Part shown: positions 53,200 through 64,000 of the stretch, piece by piece
Layout of the letters: each line of letters begins with the position of its first letter
Position numbering within the stretch: the stretch's first letter is position 1
NCBI GenBank assembly: GCA_016584305.1
Contig: JACEEZ010016409.1
Location: forward strand, 77,167 to 141,166
Direction of reading: 5' to 3'
DNA length: 64,000 nucleotides
From: Chionoecetes opilio
Taxonomy: Eukaryota; Arthropoda; Malacostraca; Decapoda; Majidae
Notes under the pieces: generated by a model
Databases searched by the model: none
Told to the model about the DNA's origin: nothing
The model's input: only the letters and a program-made list of their open reading frames with translations
Position numbers and translations under genes: made by a program

Positions 53200-55980
53200 T
53201 AAAGGGCCAGTGGAGGCGACGATGGGGGTTGGGTAAGGGAGAAAGACTCTGCCGTGTATGTAGCGGACCAAAAGCCCCTGCCTCTAGTTTGGACTACCTC
53301 ACCAGAGCAAGGCGTGGGTTGACGTTGGGAGGGGGAAGAGCGTGTGCGGAACCAGGGGCTATTGCTCCTGGCTAACACCTGTGCAAAAGGTATGGGGGCT
53401 GAACTGCTCGTATCGCTCCGGAACAGAAGCTAAAGTAAAATGTCTCTGTCAGGGAAATGAGCGGGACGGCATTTTTGTTGGTCCTCTAGGGATTTAGGGT
53501 TTGCCAATGGTTAGTGTCGGTAGGAGCCGTGAGCCGGGCGAGGATGAAGTGAGGTGCGGGTGGCAAACCTCTCCATAAAAGACGCAGAACCGATTGGAGG
53601 ACATGGGGGACTTGTGAGGAGGTTCAGCGGGCCCGAGGGACGGCAGTAGTCCGACAGGAGAACGGTTTACTAGGCAGTGTGCCTGAGCATCTGCGGAGCT
53701 GATGCAGAGGAGCGTAGGATTGTTGAGCTAGAAAATGAGCAAGACTGGGGGAAATTTGTGTCTCGTATCTGTTTTTTCGCGAGAGGGGATCTGGATCTGG
53801 GCTGCACCAATCTTGTCCAGCACCGATTGTCACCGGTAATAGCCCCCTATTAAGCACGCCCACGAAGAATACCCCACCCCGACGAAGGGGAATGGACGAA
53901 GCTGCAGTGAACGAGTTACGGCTCAGGGAGTAGAGAGAAATCAAACAGCCCGTTGCATCAGCAGTACTGTTGTTCTGTAAAAAAGAAGAAGGGTTTTTCA
54001 TACGGTGCTGTGTCGACCGCTACCGGGCTCGAATTATTAAATGTGAAAGACTTTAAACCCGTCCAGATTGATGACACTCTGGATGCACTATGGGTGCTAG
54101 ATGGTTCTCCACCCTGGACCTTAAACCGGGTACCACCCAAGTGGAGTGGCAGAAAAGGGCAAAGCCCAAAACGCCTTTTCCTTCGGCCAAGGGTTTCTGG
54201 CAGTTCAAGGGTTTCCCTTTGGCCTATGAAACGCTCCGCTACATTTGAAAAATCATGGAGCGTGTTTTTTGGGCGGCCCGCGTGGGGACGCCCTATTACC
54301 TGGATGACGTGATTGTTTTTCGGGGGCACCTTGACGAAGAGTTGGGGAGGCTGGAAGTATTTTTTCCCAAAGACTACGTGAGGCAAAACCCGAAGCTTAC
54401 CCCAAGAATGCCTGTTATTCCAGCAGGAAGTGCCTTTTTCCCTTTGGGGGGGCATCGCGGCCAGGACGGGGTGCGGAAGATCCCAGAAGGTAGCGCCGTG
54501 AGGAAAGGCCGGTGCCCAAAAGTGTGGCGATATGTGCGTTTCCCCCTTTGGGGGCTGCATTACTATCGTCCTTTGTCGGAAACTTCGCCCGCATCGCCGC
54601 ACCCCTCCTCACCTGACTAGGAAGGGGGCAAAGTTTTGCTGGGACGCAGAGTGTCCCTGCCCTTTAACAAACTGAAGGGGGGCTAGTAAACGCTCCAGTG
54701 TTGCCATATTTTACCCCACTGCTATCATTGTGGACTGCGACGCTAGTGCTGATGGATAATGCAGTCCTCTCACAAAGTAAGGGAAATCAGGAAACTTGTA
54801 GCCTACTAACTATTTAACTCAAAAAACTGAACGGAATTATGCGTCACCGGAAGGAGCTCCTTGCCGTTTACGAAATCTCAAAACACTTCCACCCTTCCTC
54901 TCGGGCCAAATTCCAGTGAGAACGGGCCATGCCTTCCCGTGTCAGACCCTGAAGATTTCTGAAAGGGGAGCTAGCAAGATGGCTGGGAAAACTCGAGCAG
55001 TACGACTTCACATTGAACATCGCCCTGGTCGTTCCCTAATGCTGATTGCCTTTGTCGACGCCCTGTGAAACCCGGGTGCATTCACTGCACAGCAAGGAAA
55101 ACCCGATCCACTGCAAAAAACGATTTAAGAGGTAGCGCCGCGGACGCTGAAAAATAAAAAGCCCGCGGGGGGGCGGAAAAAACCCAAAATCGGGCCGGTG
55201 GGGGAGTGTAAAGCAGGGCAAAACCGACCTTTCTGGGAAAAGGGCGGCTACGAGTCCGGCAACGGGTATTATTGGGAGCAGTGGGACACCCAGGCTAGGG
55301 GGCAGAGTCCCAGAAGGATGGGCTTATATGGGAAGGAGTCCCGTCTGCCGGTGGACCCGCAACTGGGCGGCCGCCCGATGACCATTGCCCCCAGTCAATA
55401 CTGGTTTACCTGTGGCCCTGCAGGAGCGTTTTTAGAGGAAGTCCACCACCAAGTGCGATACAAGTTTTAAACTCGCGGGTGGGCCCCTGAAAAGGAACAG
55501 ACCGGGAGCCAAGCCGGCCCCTTCAACTGAGGGTGATCTTGTTTGGCCACAATCCACGCCGGAAAAAAGGGCTCTCACCCAAGCTCCAAAGCCCCGGGAA
55601 GGGCATTTTCCAAAAGTGGATAAGATCTCCGAGGTACCTTTCCCCATTCGGGGGGGCCAGGGGAAAACTCAAGTGGTCCATGTGGCCGGCTTTGGCGATT
55701 TCTTTTCGGGCCCGGCGTTCAAAATGGGGGCCCCCCATGGACAAAGAAGCTCTTCGCTGGAGAGTGGGACGAGGAGGAGGCACCGGTCCGTTAGAGCGAG
55801 AGGCGGGGCTAAAACCCGGGTGGTACGCCCGTATCGCCGCAACCCCGCGTTGAAAAGCGATTTTGTAAACCACCGCACCACTCTGAAAAAGAGGGCTGTT
55901 CAACAGGCGCCCACAGGTGGGGCAAGACCTCAAAGGCGAGGGGGGGCCGAGACGGGGGTTGATTTTTGCCTGGAGGATGA
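53200..55980 (+). pseudogene. Gypsy pol remnant (RT, RNase H)
   Basis: Recognisable RT text in several frames: IKQPVASAVLLFCKKEEGFF (about 53940), IDDTLDALWV and ARWFSTLDLKPGTTQVEWQK (motif A, about 54090-54160), FWQFKGFPLAYETLRY (motif B), YYLDDVIVF (catalytic box, about 54292-54320). The RNase H/connection is suggested by ERNYASPEGAPCRL and LARWLGKLEQYDFT (about 54830-55010). No integrase core is recognisable before 55980. Frame breaks occur on average every ~100 bp and many sit in short mononucleotide runs, so part of the decay could be sequencing error. Confidence 0.7.
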
Positions 55981-56102
55981 ATCCGGCTCTGACAGCCTAT
56001 AAAATTTTGCATGCTTTTTTTGGTATGTTATGGTTTTACATTTATATATGCACACTTTCTTTGTTAGGTTTTGGTCGGGTCCCCACTATTTAAAGGAGAT
56101 AG

Positions 56103-56604
56103 TGTTTTCGAGTGGCCTAATTGTTTGTGTGTGTGTGTGTGTGTTTTGTGTGTGTGTGTGTGTGTGTGTGGGTTGTGTGTGTGTGGTGGGGGGCGCGCGT
56201 GTGTGTGTGTGGTTGTGTGTGTGTGTGTGTTTTGTGTGTGTGGTGGGTTTTGTGGCGTGCGAAAACTTCAAAGGGGGCGTTTAGGCCTCAGCTGAGCAGA
56301 GCGAGTGGATGGATGTGGTGCGAGGGAGAGTCATCGGGGTCGAGAGCAAACCCGGCCAGTTTTTCCCCCTTCCTCCGCTACCACCAATTTTTACAGCTCT
56401 TCACATTGGATTCTGGGGGTTTCACGAATTTTGAGTGTGTTTTGGGAGTCGACATTCGTTTTAGGGGGGAAACAAGTGGGAAATAAAAAACCTAACCGTG
56501 ACATTTGTGTTTGAACTAGCCTGTGGGGCCGATAATCTCCCAGGCAGTGGGCACGCCGAACCCAAAACGACAAGTGCCGGGCCCTGGGGAAACGGTTCGT
56601 TTCA
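56103..56604 (+). repeat. 3' LTR of the second Gypsy element
   Basis: Preceded by a polypurine-like AAAGGAGATAG; begins TGTTTTCGAGTGGCC, has a long (GT)n, and ends GGTTCGTTTCA. Compared with the 5' LTR it shows many short changes in which a base is replaced by its neighbour (for example CTGTGACG becoming TTTTGAG), which looks technical. Confidence 0.75.
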
Positions 56605-57954
56605 TATGTACGAGTCGTTTTATGGAGAAAAATAATTATTAACGCATATATTTTTTTATTCCCTTTTTTGCATCCTAGACCCATGTTACTTTGTTAAATG
56701 AATTTGAAAAATCTTTTATTTGAAAAAAACTATAGAAGCATGTACAAAAAAAGTATCTATGAAGTCCAAAAAATGTAATTTGAGTGAGATTTACGGGTCT
56801 AACGGATCATAAAAAATTCCCGGAGTGGCCCCTTGTTTGCCAGCGTGATCCCTGTGGTTTTTTAGTACCTTATTCTGAAAAAATTTTTGCAAAGCTATTG
56901 TTTTTTTCCATAATAAAGAGGGCATTTGATAAGGGGAGGTGCTTGTGGCGCCCCCCCTTATAAAAACCCCCTTTCACAATAACTTTTTTTTTTTTTCCCC
57001 GTGGGAAAACTAAAAAACTTTGCAATATTGTTTTGTAAAGACACTAAATCCCCCGGGAAAAAGCTGGGAAAAAAATTAAGATTTTATATCGGCACGATAC
57101 TGGGAAGAAGCGGCATATTTATAATACCCATTATCGTCCCATCAATTTAAAATTTCGGGGCCAAAATACCCGTCGCGGCGCAAAAGGATAACTAAAATGA
57201 ATAAGACTACTGACAACCGGGCCATTTTAGTGAGACAGTGAGTTTATGAGCTGGGTCGCGGTTTTTGGGGCGGGTTTGGGAGGGTTTGGGGGGGGAACAG
57301 CCAGAGTTCACCCCCCTGCACCCTAGCGGGGGCACGAGGGCAGTGAGGGGGGAAACAGCGGGGGCAAAACCCGCAAAACAAATAAACAAGTCATTTAAAT
57401 GTAGAAAACGGTGATGAAAAAAGCGAAGCTGTGAAGTGAGAAAAGCAAAAAGGGTAAAAGGTAATTTGAGTTGGGAAATAGGGACGAAGGGGGGGAGCAA
57501 CAAAAGGGGCCGCAGACGACGAGACAAAATTTAATAATAACGAAAAAGGAAAGTGAGTGTGAGGGGTTCAGCCAGCCCTCGGGTCTAACCCGGGGGCCCG
57601 GGGGGACGGGGGCCAGAGTTGCCAGGTGGGGGGGGTTTTCCCCAAAAATTGGGGCGATATGTTATACTTTCCGGGGGGGAAATTTTTCCCGCAGGGTTTG
57701 GGGATTTTTGGGCTGGTTTCTTTTTTGCTTGGCGTTTATGTTAACGGCCACACACACCCCCCAGAAAACTTTTGTCTTACGGCCGGCTAAAATCAGTGTC
57801 GGTAAATCCAAAGACATATTGGCATGATCGGAAAACCGTAATGAAGTTATGGGCCCGGCTGCGGACCGACAACTTGTGCCATGTTTGCCCCCGGGCCTTG
57901 TCGGTTACGTTATTTTTCTGTGTCAGATCTGTGTGGGCAATCCTAACCAAAATT
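56605..57954. other. No gene recognised
   Basis: Low-complexity, run-rich text (GGGGG, CCCC, AAAAA). The frames here are short and unrelated to known families. Confidence 0.4.
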
Positions 57955-58320
57955 TCCCACTACTGGCCAAAAAGGGGCCGAATAGCATCTAAATCGTGCC
58001 ATAAGGGGGCCAACACAGCACTGTATCTGCCAAAAGCAGGCCATTTAGCATCCAAATAGTCCAAAAGGGGGCCCTACACAGCAACAAAATGTGCCACAAG
58101 CGGGGCCAAATTTAGCATCCAAATAGTGCCAAAGAGGGCCTATACGCAATTGAATCGGCCACAAGCGGCCGTTTTAGCATCCAATAGTGCCACAAGCGGC
58201 CGACTTGCATTTGAATACTGCCACAAGCAGGCCGCTTAGCATTTGAATATGCCACAAGGGGGCCCAAATATAGCAGCTGAATATGCCACAAGCAGGCCGA
58301 CAAAGCAGTTGAATCGTTTT
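57955..58320. repeat. ~38-bp minisatellite, about 9 degenerate copies
   Basis: Unit approximating TTAGCATCCAAATAGTGCC plus ACAAGCGGGCC with a short variable linker, repeated from about 57960. Unit length varies by a few bases, perhaps from consensus errors. Confidence 0.8.
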
Positions 58321-58387
58321 CCGTCCTAATGCCGATGTACCGCCGTTACTACCCCGCCCGGATAGCTACCCGCCAGACTACCACGTA

Positions 58388-58795
58388 GGGCAGAGACGTC
58401 ACCGGGAAAACATTGGCCACCCCTCCGGACCAGAACATTATCGTCAGATTCGTTATTTAACCAAAAATATATATATGTCTACAAACTTAACCCCAAAACC
58501 TACCCAAAAATTTTTAACCAAACCTAAATCAAACCAAAACCCAAAACCTTTAAATTTAAACCCAAAAAATTTTTTTTTTTTTTATATGAAAATAGAAGGT
58601 ATATTGGTTATTTAAAGTTTGTTAGGTTAAATTTTTAAGGCTTGGTTTAGTTTTTGTTTTTGGGTTTTTTGGTTGGGTTTTAGATAGGTTTGGGTTAATT
58701 TTTTGTAGACTTATTTAGGTTAATAACGAATCTGATGATAATTTTCGGTCCTGGGGCGGGGCCAAATGTTTTCCTGTTGACGTCACTGCAGCGTG
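58388..58795. mobile_element. Inverted-repeat MITE (~400 bp)
   Basis: The left arm GAGACGTCACCGGGAAAACA and the right arm (inverse) AGTGACGTCAACAGGAAAAC correspond, followed by TTGGCC/TTTGGCC, ATTATCGTCAGATTCGTTA on both, then TAAACC/GGTTTA-type text up to a poly-T centre near 58575. Duplication not determined. Confidence 0.75.
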
Positions 58796-59389
58796 TGCGT
58801 GTCGTGGCGGGACATCCGGGCAGGGAGCTAGTCGGCGCGCACCCCCAACCCATTTTAAATGACCGTTTGTAAATGGAATAACCTTTTTGCCAGGATTGAA
58901 GGGGTTTTTCAACTCTTACTTTGGGGTAAGGCCAATATAGTGAAACAAAGAATAAAAAATTATCACTTTATTAAAAATCAAGCCAAAAATAAACAGGCGG
59001 CCAGTATATCTTTGCCTGTGGGTTGAGGAGTCTGGCACTGGCAGCGCAATTAAATTTCACAATGTTGCCTAAAAACCATCGGGCTGTACAAGTAAAAATA
59101 CTGTAAATGAAACAACAGTAATTGTGATATATAATAAAATTTTCATAAAAATATATACTATTGTTACAAAAGGGGAAAAAAAAAAGTCCAGACAAATGGG
59201 GGAAAAATTTCTATTAATGAACAGACAAATAACAAAATAAATAAAAAAAAATAATAAAATAAAAAAATTTAAAATAATAAAAATAATAAATTTTAAAAAT
59301 TTTTATATAATTTATTATTATATAAATTTAATATATTTTAAATATATTTTAATATTATATTTTTATATATATATATTTTCATCTGTCCC
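58796..59389. other. No gene recognised
   Basis: AT-rich with a low-complexity AATAATAAAAT block at about 59225-59385. Confidence 0.5.
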
Positions 59390-59695
59390 CAAATACGCCT
59401 GTAGGCATTGGTGACCCGGGGCCGGATGGTAGGCTCTGGGGGTTTCACTTGAGGGCCTGATGGTTGGGTCCTCGCCCGTGGGGCGAGGCAGCATTCTTAT
59501 AGTGGCCCGTAGTAAGGCTCATCCGCCCCCCTTTTCCTCCATGCACCCCGCAGTCGAAGGTAGAGTTGTGGGCAAGGCATGGGGGTTTCTTGGGGAACTC
59601 ACAGTGCAGAAAGGTTTTGGGTTTCTTCGGGGATCGAACTCGGGTCACCGAAAAACGCCAGTCGGAGACCAAACCCACTCCGCTACCTCCCCCCC
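59390..59695 (-). mobile_element. tRNA-derived SINE (second family), second copy
   Basis: Same order as 48600-48930: CGCCTGTAGGCATTGGTGAC, GGATGGTAGGCTCTGG, GAAGGTAGAGTTG, GATCGAACTCGGGTCACCG, CTCCGCTACC. The A-box area is altered (TGGTTAGCG became run-rich), consistent with the general quality problem of this region. Confidence 0.82.
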
Positions 59696-59696
59696 C

Positions 59697-59705
59697 ATAA
59701 TATAA

Positions 59706-59752
<47 letters not shown>

Positions 59753-59776
59753 CTATTATATTTTAATTAATATTTA

Positions 59777-59808
<32 letters not shown>

Positions 59809-59828
59809 ATATATATATATATATATAT
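59697..59828. repeat. (TA)n microsatellite
   Basis: About 130 bp of TATATA with a TTTTAATTAATATTTAA interruption. Confidence 0.95.
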
Positions 59829-60560
59829 GTCAATTTTTTACCCATAAGTATAGTAAAAACAGGGAAACTCTTATGGCTCTTATGGGGCTGTATCCGCTCA
59901 CGCACTTTTCATTACTATGTCTTATGTGCAAGTCATGAATATTGAGTGCTCCCAAACTAAATGATGAAACGCCGGAAAAAAATTTGGATAAGTATCTCGT
60001 TTCAAAAATTTCTAAGACTTTGGGGAAAATTGACTTTAAAACCAAAAAGAAGAGGAAAAATTTAGCCTAAAGTCTATCACTCTGTAAATTGGGTTTAGGT
60101 TGGGTTTAAGGAAAAAAGATAACCGAATATACAAAAATTATCGGGTTTTACCTAAACCAATGAAAACATAAAAACCCCCAGGGGTGTTAAGTCTCAACCA
60201 TAGCAAATGGATAAAAAATAGAATTCCCACCATCTGCAGATTGCAGGGCCCGTAAAAGGGGTTTTCAGGGCCTGTACAGCAGGCCCTGGGTTTTTCCCGC
60301 ATTAAAATACAAAAATCTTGGGATAAAGACCATATGTGCCAGCTCACTGTTGGTGCCCCTTCTTTACCACCTAAAGGCTTTGATCACAAGTTGCTCTGAA
60401 AAAGAAAACTAAGATTAGATTTTTATGATCCGATACACTGACATAATTTCATAACTCTTTGGCAGAAAATCTATTTTTCTATCGGGCCCAAAAACTTCAC
60501 AAAAGGATTGTTCAACCTGCAATCACCTCAATTTCACCTTACAATACAATATAGACCCCA
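59829..60560. other. No gene recognised
   Basis: About 0.7 kb, AT-rich with poly-A and CCCC runs. No supported coding region. Confidence 0.4.
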
Positions 60561-60564
60561 ATCG

Positions 60565-60795
60565 TGGGCGTACCGAGGGGGAGGGCCTGCGCCCTGGCCC
60601 CCCCCCCCCCTTTACAAAAAAAAAAATAAACCAAAAAATTATGATACCCAATATATATATATATATAATATAAAATTATTATATATATAATTTTATATAA
60701 TATATATATATTAATATATTATATTTATATAAAATATATATTATATATAATAAATTTCCCCCCCCCCCTTTAATTTTTTTGGGTACGCCATGCCA
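60565..60795. mobile_element. Small hAT-like MITE with GGCGTACC ends (tentative)
   Basis: GGGCGTACCGAGGGGG at the left and TTTTTGGGTACGCCATGCC at the right form an inverted pair around C-runs (60599-60612, 60760-60768) and a central (TA)n. Such GGCGTACC..CCCCC ends are seen in hAT MITEs; the 8-bp duplication is not visible. Confidence 0.45.
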
Positions 60796-63289
60796 CAATA
60801 CAAGACATATATAGATAGACCCCAAAACAAAGAATGTTGGTGCAAAACAAAGGATGAAAAACTGTCTAAAAATTTTAATGATTCTTTAAAATAGGTGCAT
60901 TGTACAAATCTGTGAAATTGAGGAGAAAAAGTTATTTTGTAATTTTATGTTCCCAAACTTTGGTCATTTTTCGAATTTATCATTTTTTTTTCACCCTTTT
61001 TTGCACTTTCGGGGGGGTTTGCTAAACTAAAAATTTTTCCCCTACCAAATCCATACGCAAGTCTTTACCCGAATTGAATCAGGCACAGAGTGTTTAAAAA
61101 TAATAGCCACTAACCTAAACCGGGCATTGGCTGCGTACCTAACCCAAGCAAAGAATGGGAATAAGAAAAATGAGGCATTTCCCCAAATTTTTAAAAAAAC
61201 CATCATTCTTAAAACCAAATACATAGGAAAAGAAAAAATTTATCCACATACTCAAATTTAAAGGTTGACGTACCAAAATATCTTAGAAAAAGTGCTAATG
61301 GTGAATTTACAAATTTTAAGACGTTATAAATACGTCCTTGTAATGTATTAAACTGCGTAGACCCGGGGAGGTGTTTTCTTCTTTAAAAGAGATGGGCGTT
61401 TTAAAAGTTTGTGACAAATTTCTAAAAAACACTTTTTTTGACGTTTTGACTGGAAAAAACACTCCATTTGTAAAAATACAAAAAATTCCCATTCAAACCA
61501 TTAAAAAACTTAATCTACCTAACTTAGCCTTGCCCTTAAACAACCTAACTAGTCTTGCCCTTTAAAATAACCTAGTCTAAGAAAAAATTTTTTGCACAAC
61601 ATTTATTGTTACTTTTACACCGTTCTCACCTAAACATAGAAAGGGGAAAAAAATTTAATCCCGAAACAGTCCGTTTTTAAATACAGCCCAGTATATAGTG
61701 GGTCAGTACTCTGTCCAAAAGGGTACATCGACACCCATTCTCACAATTACCCTAAAACTGCAGTTTGTCCTTTTGACAAATTCTCCTGACATAAAATGGG
61801 GGCTGCGCCCATCCAGACCCCCCCCCCACTAGTTAACAACCTACCTGGGCACTGATTACTTATCCTATTTAACCTCGCTGGGAGGAGGGGGGATTTTGCC
61901 CCTCCCAACCCCCCCTTGTTATTCTCATTTCCCTCGGGGTTTAGGGATTAAAAGCTGCAAATTGTCAGTTCTATAACTTGAGGCGGTTATAACTCGTGCC
62001 TTGTAATGCTTTAAAAATGCATTACAGTAAAACCCAATCACCATAAACATCTTTCCACGTACAACCTTATTATTAATCCCTGAAGCGGTACAATTCTAGA
62101 GTCCCCTTTTCCCCCCTTTTTACGGGGGGGTTTTCCCCCCCAGACCTTCACAGACACTTTTGGGTATCTCTAACATAAAATAAGGGGGAGAGCTGCCCCC
62201 TTTACCCTCCCTCCCTCCCCAAAAGACCCCCTGAAAACCCCCAAAAATTTCTATGGTAAATTTGCTATTCTAACCCCACTAAACCCCAGCTTTTCCTCAC
62301 TATAACCCCAAACCTAACTTACTAAAACCTCCTAGAAGGGCCCCAAAAAATTATTATAACCTTACCTCAAAATAACCTAACCTAACCTGGTAAAAAATTT
62401 TAGTTTCCTGCAATTAAATTCGCTAGGAGGTTATTTGGGAAGTTTGGGATTTAGTGAGGTTAGATTAGTAATTTTTTTTTTGGGGATCCCGAGGTGGGGT
62501 CTTTAGGGGGGGGAGGGGGGGGGAAGGGGCATCCACCCCCCTTTATATTTACGTGTTAGAGGATCTGAAATAAACTGTTAAGGTCCCCGAAGGAAAAAAA
62601 AGCACTAAAAAGGGGGGGAAAGGATCTAGAAATTTTCCATGTAAATAATTAAAATGTGAAAACAAAACAAAAAAGCAGCTCCGTTCCGTTTGCTCTAGCC
62701 TAGGCTTGTTGTTTATAACTCTTGTCTCTTGTTGTATATTTTCATTTATCATCTCTAAGTTTCATCACCCTTTCCTACGACCTTTATAAGTCTTTGTGGA
62801 GTAGATGAAGTCGATCCCCTAGTGAGGGAGCTTAGCACCAATTCAAAAGGTGGGGACATGCCCGGGTAAAAGACCAAATTTTGATCAGGCAATCTTCAGG
62901 GTCCCCCGCTCTGATTTTTATAAAAACCCCCGGGGGAAGCGTACGACCACTCTTAGCTTCTAGATAATTTTTTTTTAATGGAGCAATTTAACACATCGAA
63001 AATCAAGAAAAAAAAGTAAACTCTTTCGACCGTGCGTATATTTACCCAAAATGGGGCAAAATTGCATGTTTCTTGTTTTTAAAGGTATTTCTAGTATGGG
63101 CTATATTTGGCCCATTAGGGGGGTTTTATAATTCAATCACATAAATAATCAACTTAGTACACAATTAGAGGGGCAAAACATAAGGTCGTTTTAAAAGGGT
63201 TTTTAAAGGAGGAACTGCTAACAACTGAATTAAAAAAATGGAAACATGCAGTTTAATGTCTTAAACCCCTTTTCTCACAAAATTCAAAT
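60796..63289. other. No gene recognised; run-rich text
   Basis: About 2.5 kb with short AACCTAACCTAACC and AAAACCCC patches (about 61500-61570, 62350-62390) and many mononucleotide runs. None of the frames (up to 67 codons) shows a domain. Confidence 0.4.
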
Positions 63290-64000
63290 TTCTCTTTACC
63301 TAAGCCGGCTAATACTTTTTCACATCGGGAGCTCAAAAGTTATTGCCTTCCCCCGCGCCTTCTTTCTGAGCATCGTCCCCACACGGGGACATGGCGCTTT
63401 TCAACCACTTGACATCCGCGCAGGCCCGGGATGCCACAGGAGGGTTTGGGGCCCCAGGAGCCAGGTTTTCGTTGCACTCTTAGATCCATCCCAAAGCCCC
63501 CTGAGGTTGGAGGCTTCTGCTCAAAGTCATGGTTGCCCGATTCCCGCTTGGGGAGACTGCGCGCCCTGTGTGCTGCGGGGTTTTTGCGTTTTGGGGGGGT
63601 GTTCTCCATTGTCCTGTTTTTCTGGGGGAAGAGTTCCCTACGTGCCTCGTTCACAGAGTCCAAATTGCTCTTCTTATTGTAGATGTCACGGGGAAGCCCG
63701 AGCAACTGGGAAATTCCCCTTTCAGTTCACTGTCACCCTCTGTAAGGGATTCAGAGGTTGTTTAAGGCTTTGCACCTCCCCCTAGGCATTCCAAGCCTCC
63801 CATACCGATTTTTTCCCTTTGCCAAGAAAACGGGAAATTGTGTCGCAGCCCCTGAAGCTGTGGAAAATAGGGAGTGCCGTTGACTTATCTTTTCCCAGAG
63901 CAAAAAGCGATATGGGCCCCTTGGTACCCAGGGGGAATTTTGGGGAAGTTTTTTTTTCCAGTTTTCCCCCAAAGGGTACCCAAAAGGGGGGGTTTTGGCC
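63290..64000 (-). pseudogene. Part of a conserved invertebrate gene family of unknown function
   Basis: Minus-strand pieces in order from the right edge: a segment equivalent to FHSFRGCDTISRFLGKGKK (about 63870-63815), then SVNEARRELFPQKNRTMENT (about 63655-63595), and, across frame changes, QHTGRAV..GNRATMTLSR and ENLAPGAPNPPVASRACADV (about 63470-63420). From memory of the family, proteins with an FHAxTGCDTxSxFxGRGKK box, an SVNEARxxLF box and a Cys-rich end are multicopy and often called uncharacterised; they look transposon-linked. The right edge cuts the 5' part. At least three frame changes, perhaps technical. Confidence 0.55.

Larger units (their letters stand above)
48551..56604 (+). 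mobile_element. Second Ty3/Gypsy element, interrupted and degraded
   Basis: 5' LTR 48551-49311 (contains a SINE), primer-like site TGGTGTCAGCAGTGGGAT at 49313, gag (49330-52950, broken by a MITE at 49419-50523 and by a repeat region 50900-52000), pol (about 53200-55980) and 3' LTR 56103-56604. The pol order protease/RT/RNase H/(integrase lost) fits Ty3/Gypsy. No clear 5-bp duplication: GGTAT before, TATGT after. From 52 kb on the text has many frame breaks, perhaps from poor consensus. Confidence 0.75.

Noticed and set aside
63246..63785. Plus-strand ORF of 179 codons
   Set aside because: It is antisense to the conserved family boxes, which are on the minus strand.

Overview
This window reads as nuclear DNA of an arthropod, most likely a decapod crustacean. 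It has spliced exons with canonical GT/AG junctions, many (GT)n, (GA)n and (TA)n runs, scattered TTAGG-type (arthropod telomere-like) motifs, tRNA-derived SINEs, and a dense load of CR1-like, I-like, Ty3/Gypsy, Tc1/pogo/Tigger, hAT, Harbinger-like and TTAA-type elements. No bacterial features, rRNA, CRISPR array or convincing functional tRNA gene was seen. The organism is inferred from repeat style; no species-diagnostic gene is present.

Left part (1-7 kb): one plausible host gene lies on the minus strand. Four exons (about 6994 down to 1266) have matching phases and good splice sites and encode a Ser/Thr-rich, probably disordered protein of about 234 residues. A PCNA-interacting-peptide-like octamer is formed across its first coding junction. 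Its 4.25 kb intron holds a TTAA-flanked THAP-bearing repeat, a pogo-like MITE, a Tc1-derived fold-back element and a 94-bp tandem repeat.

Middle left (7.8-22 kb): DNA transposons nested in one another, many with recognisable target-site duplications: Harbinger MITE (TAA), hAT MITE (8 bp), several TA-flanked pogo-type elements with LINE fragments inside, a decayed Tigger transposase, and a four-level nest (palindrome > hAT > TA-type MITE > AATT-flanked element) at 17.9-21.8 kb.

Centre (23-37 kb): a GC-rich ~200-bp tandem repeat split by a 1.7 kb segment, a 5'-truncated CR1-like LINE, microsatellites and long polypyrimidine tracts, two copies of a tRNA-Val-derived SINE (one hit by the TTAA element, the other serving as its empty site), and a complete Ty3/Gypsy element (31745-36712) with identical 161-bp LTRs and a 5-bp AGTAT duplication.

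Right part (37-64 kb): a 0.9 kb fold-back, a (GA)n-filled MITE, a Harbinger-like element carrying ~35 copies of a 30-bp telomere-like satellite, a tandem LTR array (three LTRs, two internal regions without pol), and a second Gypsy element (48551-56604) whose gag is broken by MITEs and whose pol is full of frame breaks. From about 52 kb onward the sequence looks like unpolished consensus, so frame breaks there may be artefacts. The right edge carries part of a conserved invertebrate family of unknown function on the minus strand. Apart from the left-hand gene, everything recognisable as coding is transposon-derived.
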